From: Cyanoderma ruficeps
Taxonomy: Eukaryota; Chordata; Aves; Passeriformes; Timaliidae
Reading direction: 5' to 3'
Assembly (NCBI GenBank): GCA_008694505.1
Contig: VZDJ01000052.1
Coordinates: 7,067,955-7,131,954 of the forward strand
DNA length: 64,000 nt
The position numbers were made by a program, and so were the translations under genes. The notes under the pieces are model-generated. The model saw only the letters and a list, made by a program, of their open reading frames with translations. It did not search any database and was not told the DNA's origin. Positions 38,551 to 50,458 of the stretch are shown piece after piece. Positions within the stretch are counted from its first letter, which is position 1. Each line of letters starts with the position of its first letter.

Positions 38551-40037
38551 TGAGCCTTTAACACTTGGCACTGCACCTCCAACTTCAGCAGAGCAGGTGA
38601 TGTTATGTTCTCTTCTCTCACAGATCTGAGATGAGCTTTAGGTGCAATCTGGAAGCCCTTCAAAAGCTGTGGATTAAAAAGCTCTGTATAAATGCAAAGT
38701 GTGATCATAACTCAACCAATATTGGAAAAATTACAGCAGTTTATATTTGTTTTTCTGTATTTGTGGAATTTGTGTTGTTTCAACACTTGAACAGCTTTTG
38801 ATAATGACACCATCTGTTAATTCTCACCCCTCACTAAATCAGAACAAGCGGTGGAAATTGTTAGACTGCAGTTTTACAGATTCCAGTTTATCAAACAAAC
38901 CTGAACCCAGAGTCAGTGAGAGGCACTCCCAGCAACAGGAGGCAGCAACCACTCAGGTACAATTTCCAGGCCAAGCAGAAGAGAAGGACAGGACAACCAA
39001 GAACTCACCTCTCAGCAGCTCCCCTGGAGCAGCTCTTTGTTAGTTTGCTTCCTTTCCCAGCCCTGCCAGGTGAACATTAATTCCAAGGCTGCTCAGGTTG
39101 GTGGGACAGTTGTGGGTGGGTATTCCTGAGATCACTCACAGGATCTGAGATCACTGCCAAGTGGAAATTGCATCTGGGTACAAGTTTAACCCTCTCCAAT
39201 TGCAACAAGTGGGCAGAGCTCTGAGTGGCTCTTTTAAATTAAGGTTGTAAGATTAGTGTCTAAGCTGGTGTAAATTACTGTAATTTACATGTTTTACCTC
39301 CAAAAATACCAACTGGGGAGCATGAGGAGGATCACAGACCTTGGTGATACCTTTGAAAGTAAAATTGAAGTTGTTAACCAACCTTTTGGCTACACTCCCC
39401 TTCCATCCCCTCCATTTTCCCTACATATTCATATCCTTCCCTCTGCTCTAAGAAATGCTCTTCATCTGTTTTCAGGTTATATGAGAATTTGTTTAATACA
39501 CTTGTATCAGCAAAAGGGTCAGACTATGTCACATGCAGATCAAACTGAAAATACAGTGTTCCTGGTCTCTAGACTACTTTTTGAATATGTTTTTAAACAC
39601 CCCTTAGCTCTTCTCTGAACATTTTAGTTCTCTCTTTCTGAATTTGTGCCAACAATTTCATTCTGTTCTTAGCTAGAGAACCAAATCCCCAGTAGCTGTA
39701 ATCTTCTATTTCACAAAGATTTTTAGTAAAGGGATACTGGACTGGACTTTTAGAAGACACAAGTGTGATACATCACTGCACAAGGAACAGGGAGTTTGCT
39801 CATTTTTTTTATGAATGTTCAGGACACAGCTATGGAAACCTCAGACCTCACCTTGCTGCTCCTGATTATGCAGGAGTCAGGCCCAAGACTGCAGTTAAAC
39901 TTGTCCAGGAAGAGCCTTGGTGGAATTCTTCAAATAAAACACATTTGGCCTTCAGCACCACAGTCATACCTAATTACACACCCAAGAAAGAAAAAGGTTT
40001 CCCACCTTCCATTAACACAATTTCCTCTCACCTTTAG

Positions 40038-40140
40038 AGGGCTCCTAAGAAAGTTTCCCAGAGAAGTTGTGGATGCCCCATCTCTGGAGCTGTTCAAGGC
40101 CAGCTTGTTTGGAGCATCCTGCTCTAGGGAAAGGGGTCAG
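40038..40140 (+). mobile_element. CR1 LINE fragment
   Basis: AGAGAAGTTGTGGATGCCCC, ATCTCTGGAGCTGTTCAAGG, CCAGCTTGTTTGGAGCATCC and TGCTCTAGGGAAAGG follow the sense strand of the avian CR1 3' region (GTGGATGCCCCATCCCTGGA, GTTCAAGGCCAGGTTGGATG). Neither the 5' part nor the terminal octamer repeats are present. It is a short dead fragment. The plus-strand reading frame through it (39,796-40,158) is spurious. Confidence 0.85.
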
Positions 40141-41079
40141 AACATGAGACCACACTGAAAATGAACCTTCTGATAGCTCCAAGAAAGACAAGTAAAGAAT
40201 CTGAACCCAAAAGTTGTTGATGCTGCTATGGTGGGATGAGAAAGATGCCCTAAGGTGCAAAATCTGCCTGACAAAAACTCTTTGACCCTCTGATTCCTGA
40301 TTGTTCCTCTGATTGTGACTGTTGTGAGCACATATTAATCAGCTCCTAGGGGACACCAAGGGACCTAAATTCACTTGTTGCTGTCATTAAGGGGTAGTCA
40401 TTCCTAGAGAAGAAGAAGAATGAGACATTTTCTGGGCATTATAGGCACACAGTTGACATCACTAGGAGCCAATCCAGACCCCTGAGTTCAGGCCAGCTTT
40501 CTAAAACCCTTTATGTCATTGTTTTACAAAAGGTATTTGATGCTACTCTGCCTTCTCAGATGTGATCTCATCCTTGACCCTGAGTGGCAGTTTTAGGAAT
40601 AGCTCCCTCAGGTTTACTTTTATCAGATCATAAAGTACATCATATTCCCTCGCCTATGAGATGTGCTAAGACTCGTATCATTTGTAACTGGAAATCCTAT
40701 AAAGCTGCCTGACATTTTTTTTGCCCACGAAAAAATTGAAGTCAAAGTTGGAATGGATGAAAAAGAAGCTCCCAAGATTAAAAGAGTGCTTGTTTGGTGG
40801 AGAAAACTATAACCTGGTGCACTTTTCCACGAATACAGTAAGAGCTAAAATTTTTTTTTGTAGTGACAGCAGGGCTGTATCCCTTCTTGGAGCAATAAAC
40901 ACATGGTCCTTGACTGACTTGCTCTGCTAAAGTTACAAAAATGTGATATATGCCATAGATATATGCCATATCAAATACATTCAGTTTTTCTACAGAGAAA
41001 GGGAAGTGGTGCACAAATATCCAGCACCACGTCTTAAAGCACCCAAACCAGAGTCCAAAAAGCCAGGACTCTTGGAGTA

Positions 41080-41165
41080 ATCCTTTATTTTGCAGATCTG
41101 CAGAGTAAGAATGAGGGATTAGAAGACTTGCCCAAGGTCTCTGAGCAAGGCAGCTGCCCAGTCAA
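41080..41165 (+). mobile_element. MIR-like ancient SINE fragment
   Basis: TTATTTTGCAGATCTGCAGA, then GAAGACTTGCCCAAGGTCTC and AGCAAGGCAGCTGCC, follow the MIR core order (CATTTTACAGATGAGGAAAC, GTGACTTGCCCAAGGTCAC). It is a short and diverged match. Confidence 0.4.
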
Positions 41166-42964
41166 ATTTTCACGGTCGAAGATAAGCAGCGGGCCAGCAA
41201 AACAGCACGAATCTAAACAAGCAGACAGGTTGGAGGATGTCAGCAAAAGGGGCCAGGAAGACTTGAGTCACAGCTGGCACGGGTCAGCATCTGAGTCCAG
41301 GGGGCAGAGAATAAGCTGAAGCTAAATATACTCCAACTCCTTGTAGGCTCAGTGCTGGCAGGAGGCCAGGCTGCAGCAGCAAGGGCTGGGGTAGGTTTAA
41401 AGTGCTCTCTCCCCTGCCAGCTACTCAGCCCTGCCTTAAATTAACCCAGCTGACTTTAGGCTGAAACAGATGATGGTTCTTCATAAACTCAATTACACCA
41501 GCTCAGCCATGAGTGGGGAAGGCTCCAGATGAAATGTGGTGCTTTACCAATATCTTGGATCTCCGCTGCCTTTCCTTGCAGTAACTGTTGACAGTGACTT
41601 AAATTCTTTAAATCCATCTGAAAGACAAAACTCCAGGTCAAACAACATCACTTTCAGGGCCGTCTGCCTAAGGTTGCTGTAGAGATGATGAAAGGAGGAT
41701 TTCTGAGACCATTTCTCCTCTGGATGTCAACATGTAGCAATGAATTCACTCAAGATGTTCCTGTGGGTTTCTTTGCTGGTAGGGTCATCCATTTCTATGG
41801 ATTTCTTTTTACTACAGTCTCCTATCTTTCCAACTGCAAGAAGCCACAATAACTGCTTTACTGGAGGCTTGTTTAGGTCCTGATATAAAATGATGCTCAC
41901 GCAACAATTCCACTGCAATCCAACCGTTTACTCTAATATTAGTTAGGATAAAATAAAACCCTGGGGTCTGTAAAAACAGGTATATGTGCACAGACAGAGA
42001 TATAGTTTGACTGCTAAACTCACACGCTGAGCCTACATTTTCTGTAATAAAATATTTAAGTGGTTTCAACTCCACAGTTGGATTTTTTTTAAAACTCTGA
42101 GATAGCAAAAGACATCAGTGCAGGACAGTATCCACTGGACACAACCAGTGACTCAAATGAGTAGTAAAATGAGTATTATGGACTGACAAGGGTCAATACA
42201 GATCTTCCCAGAGAGAAATAACCTCAGTATTACCACCTCATGCCACCACAAAACGAATTCGAGTCTTCATTTTAAGATGCATTTCTAATTTAAATTTAAT
42301 CTAGCATTTAAATAGCAGAAAAGTCTGATAAAGAATTGTCTGAGGCTGAGCCAAAGCAGAGTAAATGGCAAGACTGTAGTAAAACAGACATTTGTCGAGA
42401 TTTTGGAGAGCAAGTAATCACTTCTGTGGAATTTAGAAAGAGCTTAATTTTGTGCCACCTAATTTTTTTTTTTCTGTGCTTCTTCAGAAATTAGGCTGTC
42501 CTGAAAAGTCACCTTTGAGGATGGTTTTGTCATAGCCAGGGCAGGGCTAGTGGCAGGAGTTGCTTGAGCTGAGTCCTGGTAGTTCAAGTAGAAGCTCTCC
42601 CACTTGTCATCACAGAATATATGACCTTATTACTCCTCCCTCGGTTCTGGCACTGATTGTTAATGCTGTTTGCAGCCAGTGAAGTTTCCTCAGTGCTCTC
42701 TGCTGCCGTCTCTCCCAGCCCCTTCTGCTTTTGTTTTCCAATCGCAGCGAAAAAAAAATGTGAATCCAATTTTCTGCCAACACCTAGATGAACCAGATCC
42801 AGAAAACAACGTGGAAGACAGCAAAGCAGGAAGATTTGTGTCAGAGTTATGCTACTAGCTAAGAATACATTGAAAATTCCAGGAATTTATCTGTATATCA
42901 ATGACACAATGCTACTTCCTACTGTAGGACCTGAACAAATTAGCTACCCAAGTCCAGCCCTCAA

Positions 42965-43065
42965 CAGCTCAGATTTATCTCACATTTTACTGGCAGGGAG
43001 AATGAGAGTCAGTGACAGGACAAGCCCACGATTGTGAGGAAAGACTGCAGTAGATCCAGATCTGC
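42965..43065 (+). mobile_element. possible MIR-like SINE remnant
   Basis: CACATTTTACTGGCAGGGAG, AATGAGAGTCAGTGACAGGA and GACTGCAGTAGATCCAGATC can be laid along the MIR core and 3' part, but identity is low. It may be coincidental. Confidence 0.28.
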
Positions 43066-45285
43066 TGGCTCACTTCCCTGGACATTTGACTTTCCACAAG
43101 CTTCCTTTTAGCCAAGGGTATTGCAGGGAGCTGGAGAACCTGATTGTTTTGGGCAAAGCTTTTCCACTGGCACTGAGAAGGTCACCAGGCAGGACTGGAG
43201 AGATGTCAGGGCTGTAGCTGCCTCCTCTCTGGCTGGGACCAATCCCTCTGTCAGAGCACCAGCTCCCTTTGCTCTCTCACAGCCCTATCCAAAAAGGCAT
43301 TGTCTGGAAGCAATTAGAGATTTTTAAATTTTTTTTTTCTTTCTCTCTTTTTTTTTCCATCGTTGCCTGACAACTCCAGCAGACGCACATGTAGCCATCC
43401 CCCTACGCTTCTAAAGAACTTTGCTTACTGTTAACTATTTAAATGTTGAAAGTATTTAAAGCTAATTGGACTCACTGCTCAGAGAACCAAGTCTGAGGTC
43501 AGCTGTCAGGGACAGTCAAGCTGTTGTGGTAAAAGAACTTTTGGGGTAGTTTGGAAATCTTTAGAAAAGCGTTCATGCCTGTCCACATACTTGTCAGTCC
43601 TACCTGTCACTGCTAAGGTTGGGGGGATGTTTTGGGTTAGGGAAACAGATGGAGCTGCCTTGAGGAGCTCCTGGAGGAATGGCTGTGGTTAGTGCTGAAA
43701 GTGGTGACAGGAGATGATGCTCAGCTGGCCAGATTTTCAGCACCTTGCTGCAGGTGCTTTACCTGGCAGAGTCTGTACTGTCCAGGGAGGGATAAAGGGA
43801 TGGCAGTGGAAGGGGAGAATGAAAGATAGTCTCTTCCACAGAGCAATTCAGATTTATATTTAAATACTCTGATTCCCAAACTGATTGTCTCCTTGTCAAC
43901 TTTATTGGAGACCTGGAGAAATCCTCCCATATATGTAGATATTGTGAATTTGCTCTCGGGGTCGTACCACAAAGGAGTTTCAGATGCTAAACGAGAAAAA
44001 TTGTCTTGACTTCAAAGGTGTTACTGTTTACTTTCATGCTGCTGAGGATTCAGCTCAGTATTTTTAAAATGCTGATGCTCCTCAGCAAGTGTGTGAACAA
44101 GTTTATTCTGACTGCCATGCTTTTTCTGTGTGTGAGAAAAGGAAAGGAAGAAGTGGCTGCTCATGGTACAGGAGCAACAGATGACTTCTCCCTAAAGGGA
44201 TCCTTGCCTGCCATAAATCCAGAGCAAGGGACACATCAGGATCAGACCTGTAGAGCAAAGATGTTCATAACATTGTGAGAGCATCTTCTATGTGCACAAA
44301 TAGACTGTCTTCCTGAACTGGGTTTGGGATTTGAGGGAACAAAGTCTTCTGTTCCTACCTGGAAAAAGCAACCTGCTAGAAATAAACAGCAGGTTATGCT
44401 GATTTTATAGACGGGTGAGTTGTCTTTAAAGAATGCTGAGGAATGTGAACATTCCACATATCCAGACAATCTTTGCCGCCAAAGACTGAAAGGAAGAAAA
44501 AAAAGACAAAAATGAACACATCGAGGAAGGCTCAGCTCTTTCTCATCTGCCAGCTCTGAGGCCAGTGGATAAGCACTTGTGTTTTGTAGGAGGAAAGGAA
44601 GTCTGTTGGAAGCTTGGCTCTGGAAGGCTAAAAAGGACACACACTGCAGTTGGAGAGGTCATGGGACCAGGGGCAGCCAAGTTCCAAAGCATAGCTGCAG
44701 TTATGGTTTGTCCACATTGTCTTGTCATTAATTCTCCAGCCAGCCTTCTGGGGGATAACAGGAAACCTCCAGATGGCAAAAGCCACGCCGTAGACACATT
44801 CATATCCTTTCACATCTGTGACCATGGCCTTGCAAAGAACAACATTTGAGATTAGACCAGCTTTGAACTACAGGCAAGAGGCTTAGATCCCCAGCAGCAC
44901 AGGGAACAGTCATAGACGACTCGGCCTTACTTACACCACAACCAGTCAAACTCTGTAATCTGTACAAAACAGTGAATTACTATCAAAAGAATATGAACAG
45001 CCCAAAGCAGCTGCAGGGGGAAAGCAAGGGTCTTGCGTTTGTCTTCCACTTATATCAGAATGGGAACAACCTGATGACCTAAGAAGTGGAGTCATTTTTA
45101 ATACCTGCTCTTTCCTCCCGGTACCTGGAGGGGTAGAGTCCTGCATGCCTCATCTCACTGGTTATCATTATTATGTCATTCAGATCAATCATTTCAAGCT
45201 CATTGGGTTGTAAATGCAGCTTTGATCATTCGTTACACTTTGTTAGTATTTATCAGAGCCAGGGCTCTGTTAATCCAAAACAGCA

Positions 45286-45903
45286 GCGCTCAAACACCGA
45301 GGAAACCTAGAGAGCGACTCGGAGGGGTGGTGTTGGGTTTTGTTTGTTTTCTAAATTATTCACTTCTAAAAACTTCCCAAGTGCTGCAGGGTTAAGACAG
45401 CTGACTCTGTTCAACCCCTTCAGTCTCTCTGAAAAGCAGGGCAAACCTGAAAGGCAAAACTCTTGAACAGCTTGTGGCTGCGAGCCCATCGCTGCTCCGG
45501 AGCATCGGAAACAGGCACAGGAGAGGGAGGGATTCCTCTGCGGGCAAAAAAACCTCTTTTATGTCTAAAGCAGGCTCCTGGGGCTGATCCACAGAGCACT
45601 GAAGCCACCCAAACCAAGAGGCCTGACTCATAAAAGTGCTCCAGAGCGGGTCTCTCACTGGTTCGGGCTCCTTGGAAGCACCAGAGGCGGGTGATGCCGC
45701 ACTCAGGGCAGGACAAAAACGCCTCTAATTTTAATTCAAGTCCAGGAACCGAAGAGAGGATTGGACTGGCTCGGAATGGTCTCCCCGGCGATGACAAGCA
45801 CAAATTCTTTAGCACCATCTAGCTAACAGCGAAGGTAACCCACACTGCTGACACTCCTGCCTGCAGAGGCTCCCAAAACCGGCGGCGGAGCGAGCATTTC
45901 GCG
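45286..45903. promoter_or_regulatory. CpG-rich pocket, possible regulatory element
   Basis: By hand count about 25 CpG dinucleotides fall in these 618 bp, some 15 of them in the last 240 bp (for example AACCGGCGGCGGAGCGAGC and CCCCGGCGATGAC). The surrounding kilobases are CpG-poor. The pocket is weaker than a classical CpG island. Minus-strand frames of 60-132 codons run through it but match no family I know. It could be an unmethylated enhancer, a small promoter or a degraded GC-rich exon; none of these can be shown from sequence alone. Confidence 0.35.
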
Positions 45904-47152
45904 TACACCCAGGTGGAGCACAGGCTGATCAAAAAAATATTTATATAAATGGCCATAGGAAGGACAAGAGCAAATTTTATGAAACAAGCGAAATGGTACC
46001 TTGTCCAACAATCTGAGAAAACACGAGAGTAGAACGTGGATGAAAATATCTTTTCTTTCTTTCTTCTGAAATGCCACAGAGAAAATGAATGAGGAAAAAT
46101 GCTGTGGAAGCAAAACCGAGTGCAGAAAGTTTAACAAAGGGCTAAAAAAAATTAATGGAAGGCGATCAGAAAACTTTGAGAGAATAACCAGATAGAAAAT
46201 CAAAATATTGAAAAAATTTCATGCAATATTTGCTGAAACGTTCCTGTAGATACTAAAAAAAAAAAAATTACAGTAGGGTGAACATTTCAAAAGATTCCAG
46301 TGTTTTGAGGTGAAAGATCTGGGATTTTCCTTTTTGAAAGTAAATTATCTCTCAATATTTTATAATGCGGTATTATTATATAAAATAATTGTACAAAATT
46401 ACATAAATTATATAAAATTATATACAATTAGTATATACAGCCATATTATTGTATAAAATGTAAAAACAAGTCACCGAAAATGAAGTTAGTAATATGCATT
46501 GTGATTTTATAAAAGGAACATTTCCAAGTCCCTTTTTTTTCCCAGCTGGTGGAAAAATTCGAAACTGATGGACAATGCATTTCTGAATTAATCCAAATAT
46601 TAAAAAACTTAAAGAAAGTATTTTTCTCCCTAAGAGTTTCATGAAAAATCTTCAGAACTTCATTTTCATCCCTTACAATTCTGATGAGAAGTCAGTTAAG
46701 CTGATATTGGAACTGCCTGAAGGATAAGGAACAATATTTAAAGAACTATTTGTCTGGGGAACATCCCTAAAGAATTACTAGTAAAATATGTATTTATCTA
46801 AATTATTGTTTCACACAGGGCTAAATAATTTTCAGAAAAGACTACATCTTCAACTTTCACGGCTTTGTCAAGGAATAAAGAATTAAAATACACAAAAATA
46901 GGAAGCATTTTGATTTAGCACTCCCCCAATTATCTATTTATATTTAGGCCTTCAGAAAAAATCCAACTCAATTTTATTTTCACAACCAACTAAACCAGCA
47001 TTTTAATTTTTGATCTCGACTTTCGACCTAAATTATTTTAAACCACTTGCTAGGCATTCTTAGACTTCCTCCCACAATGTGCTCATCGTTTTTCGTTTGG
47101 TTGGTGTTTGATTCTTTTAAGAAGCTGCCTAAAACACTCACAGATCGTGTTT
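45904..47152. other. AT-rich non-coding DNA
   Basis: No gene is seen. A low-complexity AT stretch with TATAAAATTATATAC-type repeats lies at about 46,362-46,460, and an A-run at about 46,255-46,268. Confidence 0.6.
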
Positions 47153-47171
47153 NNNNNNNNNNNNNNNNNNN
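47153..47171. other. assembly gap (19 N)
   Basis: Nineteen undetermined bases are followed immediately by a T-rich homopolymer tract. Any frame crossing this point is meaningless. Confidence 0.99.
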
Positions 47172-47469
47172 TATTTTTTTTTTTTTAAAGCACTTGTACC
47201 CTATTTTTAGACTACAAAACCCCAAATTCAAGCTCTGGGCTAACCTGTGGGCCAGTGTGAAAAGCAGTTTGTGTGAACAGCCTTCCACACACACCTGTGC
47301 TCAGAAGGAGGAGGTGTGCAGAGAAAGATTTATATTTTTGGTGGGGCTTGGTCACTGTGAGCTTCACATGCCCCAGCAGAGCAGGCTGGCAGAGGCTCCT
47401 CACTCCTGAGAAAACAGACATCGCCCTACAAGAAGGGCTGGTCGTACAGACAACACTCTTCAGGAAGGA

Positions 47470-47886
47470 GAGGCCCAAAGAAGGTCCAGATTTTGGGAAT
47501 GGAACTTGTGTGGGGACAGTGGGACACAAGAAATGCAGTGAGGCAAAAGAGATCTAGATTTTGGGGATGGAACTTGTATGGGGACAGAAGGACACAAGAA
47601 CTGCAGTGGAGCACAACAGGTCCAGATTTTGGGGACGGAACCTGTGTGGGGACAGTGGGACACAAGTACCACAGTGGGGCACAGCAGGTCCAGATTTTGG
47701 AGATGGAACTTGTGTAGGGACAGTGGGACACAAGAACTGCAGTGAGGCACAACAGGTCCAGATTTTGGAGATGGAACTTGTGCAGGGACAGAGGGACACA
47801 AGAATTGCATTGGGGCACAACAGATCCAGATTTTGGGGACGGAACTTGTGTGGGGACATGAGGACAGGGATCTGCAGTGGAACAGA
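47470..47886. repeat. 68-bp minisatellite, about 6 copies
   Basis: The anchor CCAGATTTT recurs at 47,486, 47,554 (as CTAGATTTT), 47,622, 47,690, 47,758 and 47,826, an exact 68-bp spacing each time. Each unit runs through GGAACTTGTGTGGGGACAGT, GGGACACAAGAA and CAGTG(A/G)GGCACAACAGGT. The last unit loses similarity after GACATGAGGACAGG. No unit has a stop on the minus strand in any frame, so three overlapping minus-strand frames of 128-175 codons result. They are artefacts of the repeat and not genes. Confidence 0.97.
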
Positions 47887-48179
47887 TCTTCCATAGCAGT
47901 ATAGGGAACTTCTGCCAAGCCGTGTTACACTCAGCAACACAGAAAGTGGTCAAAAAGTGGAGGAAAAGGAAGCTGCTGGAAGCCTGATGAAATCAATACC
48001 CACGTTGCTGAGTGGTGGAGGTGCTGGTGCCAAGGAAATGGGAGCCAACACTCCCACAGGTCCTCCAAGCCGCCCAGCATGTGCCCAGCTCAGTGAGCAT
48101 GGCACTGCTCCCAAGGATTTGGGAACAGCCCCTGTCTGGCTGGATCTGCTTACCTGAGGAGAGAGTTCAGACATGAGTT

Positions 48180-48580
48180 TTGTTTGCTTTCTTTTTCTCG
48201 CTCGCCTGCCTTACTCGGTTCTTTTACAATTGGGCTTGTACAAAATATTCCGTCAAGAATGGTGTGTGGTGGAATTGCCTCTGAGACTCCCAGCACACTC
48301 TGGTCCCACGCCCTCTCACACCCTGTAATAAGCTTTTTATTCTACTGTAATTAACAGAGACGAACCAGCCCCTCTTTGCTTAAAATCACAAACAGCCCAA
48401 TGCTTAATATTTTGTGCTGCTTTTGCTTTACCTGCTAATAATCCTTTCCCCTCCCTGAATTGCTTTCACATACTCACTCCCTGTCCAGTCACTACACGCT
48501 GAATTTGAACTCCCTGATTGCTTAATTAATTATTTTTTTTACCTAAATGAATCTTAAATCTATTTACCTAAGTGGTATGA
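48180..48580. promoter_or_regulatory. candidate conserved non-coding block
   Basis: This is repeat-free sequence of mixed composition. It contains TTTTTCTCGCTCGCCTGCCT, TTTATTCTACTGTAATTAAC, CCCAATGCTTAATATTTTG and GATTGCTTAATTAATTATT. Homeodomain-type cores are combined with retained CpGs. The call is texture-based inference. Confidence 0.3.
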
Positions 48581-49194
48581 ATCTTATTTCATACCATAAG
48601 ATTCTCTGCCTGTGAAATTAAGGGATATTTTCTACAAACCAGACGTACATATTTTGAGGAGATAGACCACTGGGGTAAATACAGTTTTTCAGTCATATCC
48701 ACAAGTTGCTTCCTGAATGTTTTCCATGTCCTCTTATTTCATACTCCCAAATTTCAGAGTAATGTTTTGTCATGCAATGCCAGCACATGCAATTTTATTC
48801 CTCTAGAAGACAGGTGATTTTCAGTGGTCCCAAATAAGCAAGGCACTCAAGTCTTCCCTAAAAGAACTTGCACGGGCAATTAGGAGTCTCAGCTTCATTG
48901 AAAAACTAATGAAAACAAGGTAAAATTAGGAATTTTAACCTAGTTCACGTAGACCATTAACAATATTTTATGGGGTTTATCATCAAATAAAGGTTGCACA
49001 TGGGACACCCCTGCTTGAATTTGAGTCAACTTAAACAGAAAAGGTGTTCGACAGCAGTGATTCAAGTTACTAATAATTATTGGTAATTTTAAAGGATAAA
49101 AAAATGTAGTGTACACGCAGGAATAGGATCCAAACCCCTCCTGCAGTTGGTGGAGTTCCCATTTAATATGACAGGCATTAGATGAGGCAGATTA

Positions 49195-49620
49195 TATCGA
49201 CTGACATGGGGACACAAACCGACTCTTTTGGCTTCATAAAAGCAAACGTCTTTTTTATCCGAATAATTATTATTATCATCGAAACAAAATGTATATTTTC
49301 TCAGCTTTTTATTTACAATGTAAAGTGCTTTCCACAGTAAATCAACAAATATGAGTATTCATGTCACCAAAAGCTGATGATTAAAAATAATTACTTTAAT
49401 GGTAGCTGGCCTGATGCCAAACATGATTAGCTTTCGCATTTCAAGCATGATAGTAGATAATTTACATCTCCTTTCACACCAATACCAAACTGCTCCTAAT
49501 GGATTCTATTTTAGTTTTTTATGAATTAATAGAAATTTAGTGTCCAATTCACCACGTTATAGACACCATTTGCTTTCAAAAGCAAAGAATTGTTTCAAAA
49601 AAGGGCAGAAAGTAACCAAA
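49195..49620. promoter_or_regulatory. candidate conserved non-coding block
   Basis: This repeat-free AT-rich block contains ATCCGAATAATTATTATTAT followed by CATCGAAAC, then TAGCTGGCCTGATGCCAAAC and ATGATTAGCTTTCGCATTTC. Clustered ATTA cores and isolated CpGs occur without any frame. It resembles the long-range enhancer-like blocks typical of gene deserts around developmental genes, but conservation was not tested. Confidence 0.33.
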
Positions 49621-50406
49621 TCATGGGATAGGAAGCCAATAAACTCAGATTCCCTGCTGACAGCGTCCTTGCCTGTGCCCTTAGAGCTCTCAGAGGCAGA
49701 GTGAGAAGAAAACTTTTTCCAACAGGCCAGAAAATCCCATCAGGAGAGGAAACCCATAGAAGTACTCAGACTGTCTCTGTCAGGACACATGCAGGTTGAA
49801 AGCCCTTCTCTGATAAAGACCGAGGAAAACCTCCCACCCACTCCAGTGGACAGGATTTTGCACTGGGGACAGTGAAGGAAATTGGACATTTGCCTTTTGA
49901 AAACATCACAAGCTGCTCAAGGACCTGATGGGTCAAAACAGAAAATATATTTACATTCTTCTAAAGGAGTTTTAAAACCAGTTGCCTTTTACCTACCCAT
50001 TAGGCCTGAGAACAGAGCCCTGAGCATATCCTGCGGGAATAAATACTGACTTACACACGCAGGATGGCCCTCACCCACCTCAGCTCAGGCTCAGGGTGCC
50101 AAAAGCACCCAAACCCTCTTTGTGGGAGGAAAAGGAAGAGCAAAGACATTCCATCTCCATCTGGTTTGGAAGTCTGTCACCGTAGGAAATGTGGAAATTC
50201 AAAACACAGAGAGAAGACGCAGTCAGAAGGACAGGGAAGGTCAGAAGGAGAACCTCAGCTTACAAACATGGGATCATTGCTTCTTGGCTGGAAAGGAGAG
50301 TACAGGAACACCAAGGCAAAAACCACCAAGGGTGTTCGTGTGGGGAAGGATTCACTGGGCAAATAAAGCAGGAATGATGGGTAAGATAACATCTTCCATA
50401 TAGAAT

Positions 50407-50458
50407 ATAATAACCCTTCATGAAGATAATAACCTTTCATGAAGGTAATAACCTTCAG
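50407..50458. repeat. 19-bp tandem repeat, about 2.7 copies
   Basis: ATAATAACCCTTCATGAAG, ATAATAACCTTTCATGAAG and a partial GTAATAACCTTCA follow each other without a spacer. Each full unit contains the perfect palindrome CTTCATGAAG or TTCATGAA. Confidence 0.93.

Larger units (their letters stand above)
37438..45285. other. unique non-coding DNA with old SINE relics
   Basis: No gene is recognised. The stretch holds three MIR-like remnants and one CR1 fragment, listed separately. It also has a 13-bp duplication GATATATGCCATA near 40,953 and poly-T/C-T tracts near 42,464 and 43,329. Frames of up to 133 codons show no known domain and overlap frames on the other strand. Confidence 0.55.

Noticed and set aside
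45675..45692. AGCACCAGAGGCGGG, a partial CTCF-like word
   Set aside because: It has at least two mismatches in the core consensus and no supporting context.
47426..47953. Minus-strand frames of 175, 152 and 128 codons with repeated Pro/Cys/Ser peptides
   Set aside because: All three pass through the same 68-bp minisatellite in different frames. The repeat simply lacks stops.
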